DNA of 64,000 nt from Mercurialis annua (taxonomy: Eukaryota; Streptophyta; Magnoliopsida; Malpighiales; Euphorbiaceae), in the NCBI RefSeq assembly GCF_937616625.2, contig NC_065574.1:30010501-30074500 (forward strand). Reading direction: 5' to 3'. Both the position numbers and the translations under genes were made by a program. Positions within the stretch are counted from its first letter, which is position 1, and every line of letters begins with the position of its first letter. Below, piece by piece: positions 60,360-64,000 of this stretch. A model generated the notes under the pieces. It saw only the letters and a program-made list of their open reading frames with translations. It had not been told where the DNA came from and did not search any database.

Positions 60360-63300
60360 TGGGTTTGTTTCGTAACGTTTGTAAACGTTTGGCTTAATAT
60401 TGTTGGAAAGGAGAAAAGCTTTGATTTGTTTAGTAACGCTTGTAAACGTTTGGCTTAAATCGCTAAAAAAGTGAAACGTTTGGATTTGTTTCATAATGTT
60501 TTAAACGTTTGGTTTTACTGTGTAAAGTTTGTAAACGTTCGACTTAAATCGCTAAAATGAGTAAACGTTTGGATTTGTTTTGTAACGATTATAAACGTTT
60601 AGCTTAAATCGCTAAAAAGGTGAAACATTTGTTTTTGTTTCGTAACGTTTGTAAATGTTTGGCTTAAATTGCCAAAAAGGGAAAATGTTTGGATTAGTTT
60701 CGTAACGTTTATAAAGGTTTGGTTTTGTTTTGTAATGTTTGTAAACTTTTGGCTGCAATCGCTAAAAATGTGAAATGTTTGGCTTATATTGCTAAAAAGG
60801 TGTAACGCTTGGATTTGTTTCGTAACATTTGTAAACGTTTGGCTCAAATCGCTATAAAAGTGAAACTTTCCGATTTGTTTCGTAACGTTTTAAACGTTTG
60901 GTTTTATTTCGTAACGTTTGTAAACGTTTGGATTTGTTTCGTAATGATTGTAAATGTTTAGCTTGAATTGCTAAAATGGAGAAACGCTTGGATTTGTTTC
61001 GTAACGTTTGTAAACGTTTGGCTTAAAATCGCTAAAATGGGGAAACATTTGGATTTGTTTCGTATGTTTATAAAAGTTTAGTTTAAATCGCTAAAAAGGT
61101 GAAACATTTGGTTTTGTTCTTAACGTTTGTAAACATTTGGCTAAATTGCTAAAAATGTGAAAAGCTTGGATTTGTTTCGTAACGTTTTTACACGATTGGC
61201 TTAAATCGCTAAAATGGGGTAAAGTTTGGAATTGTTTCGTAACATTTGTAAACGTTTGGCTTAAATTGATAAAAAGGTGAAACTCTTGGATTCGTTTCGT
61301 GACGTTTGTAAACGTTTGGCGTAAATTGCTAAAAACGGGAAATGTTTGGATTTGTTTCGTGACGTTTGTAAACATTTGGCTTAAATCGCTAAAATGGGGA
61401 AACTTTTGGATTTGTTTAGTAACGTTTGTAATCGTTTGGCTTAAATTGCTAAAAAGGTGAAACGCTTGGATTTGTTTCATAACCTTTTAAACGTTTGGCT
61501 TAAATTGCAAAAATGGGTAAACGTTTGGATTTGTTTTGTAATGTTTATAAACATTTGATTTAATCGCTAAAAAGGTGAAACGTTTGTTTTTGTTTCGTAA
61601 ACGTTTGGCTTAAATCACCAAAAAGGTGAAACGTTTAGATTTGTTTCGTAACGTTTATAAATGTTTGTTTTGTTTCATAATGTTCGTAAACCTTTGGCTT
61701 CAATCGATAAAATTTTTAAACGTTTGGATATGTTTTGTAACGTTTATAAACGTTTTTCTTATATTGCTGAAAAGGTGAAACACTTGAATTTGTTTCGTAA
61801 CGTTTGTAAAGTTTGGCTTATATCGCTAAAAAAGTGAAACGTTTGGATTTTTTATGTAATGTTTAAAACGTTTGGTTTTATTTCGTATCGTTTGTGAACG
61901 TTTGACTTCAATCGCTAGAAAGGTGAAACGTTGGATTTATTTTGTAACGTTTGTAAATGTTTGGCTTCAATCACTAGAAAGGTGAAACGTTTGGCTTCAA
62001 TCGCTAGAAAGGTGAAACGTTTGGATTTGTTTTGTAACATTTGTAAACGTTTGGCTTGAATCGCTAAAATGGTGAAGCGCTTGGATTTGTTTCGTAACGT
62101 TTGTAAACAATTGGCTTAAATCGCTAAAATGAGGAAACATTTAGATTTTTTTCGTAACGTTTGTAAATGTTTAGTTTAAATTGCTTAATATGGGAAACGT
62201 TTGGTTTTATTCCGTAAGGTTTGTAAACGTCTGGCTTAAATCGCTAAAAAGGTGAAATGTTTGGATTTGTTTCGTATTATTTACAAACGTTTGTCTTAAA
62301 TCGCCAAAAAAGTGAAACGTTTGGATTTGTTTCGTAACATTTATAAATGTTTGTTTTGCTTCGTAATGTTCGTAAACTTTTGGCTTCAAACGCTAAAAAG
62401 GTTAAACGTTTGTATTTGTTTCCTAACGTTTGTAAACATTTTGCTTATATTGCTGAAAAGGTTAAACACTTGGATTTGTTTCGTAACGTTTGTAAACGTT
62501 TGCCTTAAATCGTTAAATAAGTGAAACGTTTGGATTTGTTTTGTAACGTTCAAACGTTTGGTTTTATTTTGTAACGTTTGTAAACGTTTGACTTCAATCG
62601 CTAGAAAGGTGAAACGTATGGATTTGTTTTGTAACGTTTGTAAATGTTTGGCTTCAATCGCTAGAAAGGTGAAACGTTTGGATTTTATTTGTAACGTTTG
62701 TAAACGTTTGGCTTGAATCGCTAAAATGGGGAACGCTTGGATTTATTTCGTAACGTTTATAAACATTTGGCTTAAATCGCTAAAATGGGGAAACATTTAA
62801 ATTTATTTCGTAACGTTTGTAAACGTTTAACTTAAATCGCTAAATATATGAAACGTTTGGATTTGTTCCGTAAGGTCTGTAAACGTTTGGCTTAACTCGC
62901 TAAAAAGGGGAAATGTTTGGATTTGTTTCGTAACATTTATAAACGTTTGGATTAAATCGCTAAAAAGGTGAAATGTTTAGTTTTGTTTCATAACATTGAT
63001 AAACGTTTAGCTTAAATCGTTAAAAAGGTAAAACATTTGGTTTTGTTTCGAAGCGTTTGTAAACGTTTGGCTTAAATTGCTTAAAAGCTGAAACGCTTGG
63101 ATTTGTTTTGTAACGTTTGTACACGTTTGGCTTAAATCGCTAAAATGTGGTAACGTTTGGATTTGTTTCGTAATGTTCGTAAACGTTTGGCTTATATCGC
63201 TAAAAAGATGAAACGTTTGTAAAAGTTCAACTTAAATTGCTAAAAAGGTGAAACGTTTGGATTTGTTTCGTGATGTTTGTAAACGTTTGGCTTAAATCGC

Positions 63301-64000
63301 TAAAAAGGTGAAACGCTTGGATTTATTTCGTCACGTGTGTAAACATTTATCTTAAATTGCTAAAATGAGGAAACGTTTGGAATTGTTTCGTAATGTTGAT
63401 AAACATGTGGCTTAAATCGCTAAAAAGGTGCAACGTTTGGTTTTGTTTCAGAACGTTTGTAAAAATTTGGCTTAAATTGCTAAAAAGGTGAAACGCTTGG
63501 ATTTGTTTCGTAACGTTTTAAACGTTTGGCTTAAATCGCTAAAATGGGTAAACGTTTGGATTTGTTTTGTAACGTTTATTAACGTTTGGCTTAAATCGCA
63601 AAAAAAGGGAAACGTTTGTTTTTGTTTCATAACGTTTGTAAACGTTTGGCTTAAATCGCTAAAACGGTAAAACATTTGGATTTGTTTCGTAACGTTTATA
63701 AACGTTTGGTTTTGTTTCGGAATGTTCGTAAACATTTGGCTTCAATCGCTAAAAAGGTGAAACATTTTTATTCATTTCGTATCGTTTATAAACGTTTCGC
63801 TTAAATCGCTAAAGAGGGGAAACATTTTGTTTTGTTTCGTAACGTTTGTAAACATTTGGCTTAAATTGCTTAAAAGGCAAAACGCTTGGATTTGTTTCGT
63901 AACGTTTGTACACGTTTGGCTTAAATCGCTAAAATGGGGTAACGTTTGGATTTGTTTCGTAATGTTTGTAACCGTTTGGCTAAAATCCCTAAAAAGGGGA
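60360..64000. repeat. 4-kb higher-order repeat family B, copy 3 (partial, rearranged)
   Basis: Follows copy 2 from 60360, then loses about 477 bp (eight monomers) near 60,510-60,535, where GTGTAAAGTTTGTAAACG joins directly to the TTCGACTTAAATCGC variant. That deletion accounts for the 3,617-bp spacing of the next anchor. Further right, runs near 61.6 and 62.3 kb both match the 54.3/58.4-kb region, which implies another internal duplication. The array runs off the window. Confidence 0.8.

Noticed and set aside
1..64000. CENP-B box and a firm centromere call
   Set aside because: TTTCGTAACGTTTG resembles only the first part of the CENP-B box and lacks the CGGG core. The element is Tekay/Del-like, not a CRM type known for centromere targeting. 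Pericentromeric or other heterochromatin is equally possible without CENH3 data.

Overview
The window looks like plant nuclear heterochromatin, probably from a eudicot; I cannot name the species. I found no protein-coding gene, rRNA or tRNA. About 81% of it is one AT-rich satellite built on a 60-bp monomer. Two LTR-retrotransposon insertions of plant Ty3/gypsy type and two small foreign inserts interrupt it. The evidence for a plant is the retroelement: its polypurine tract, its primer-binding site matching initiator-Met tRNA, and LTRs that read TGTAATACCCC...GGTCGTGACA on the minus strand, in the style of Tekay/Del chromoviruses.

Layout. 1-5784: diverged 60-bp monomers with a 350-bp foreign segment at 436-785; weak higher-order structure appears from about 3.8 kb. 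5785-14202: three tandem, nearly identical copies of a 2,806-bp higher-order repeat (HOR). 14203-31917: four copies of a 4.42-kb HOR, which equals the 2.8-kb HOR plus a 1.6-kb block. 31918-34711 and 44401 to about 45100: edge copies of the same HOR family, split by a 9,689-bp retrotransposon (34712-44400, minus strand, target duplication AAACG). 45.1-47.5 kb: diverged monomers. 47531-49924: a solo LTR of a related subfamily (target duplication AATTT). 49925 to about 52370: diverged monomers. 52371-64000: a second, older HOR family with a period of 3.9-4.1 kb, marked by a non-satellite insert of about 50 bp carried in two successive copies.

How the parts relate. The two HOR lengths differ by exactly one block, and the 2.8-kb unit switches from one paralogous context to another inside a stretch of about 50 bp. 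That is what an unequal exchange inside the 4.4-kb unit would leave. HOR order continues across the retrotransposon once it and one target copy are removed, so the insertion came after the HOR formed. The retrotransposon has similar LTRs (about 30 substitutions counted by eye) but no recognisable gag-pol, so it is best read as a non-autonomous element mobilised by an autonomous relative. The solo LTR shows that such insertions are also removed here by LTR-LTR recombination.

The many open frames of 60-160 codons in the satellite exist because the monomer is a multiple of three and one minus-strand frame lacks stops. I do not call them genes.
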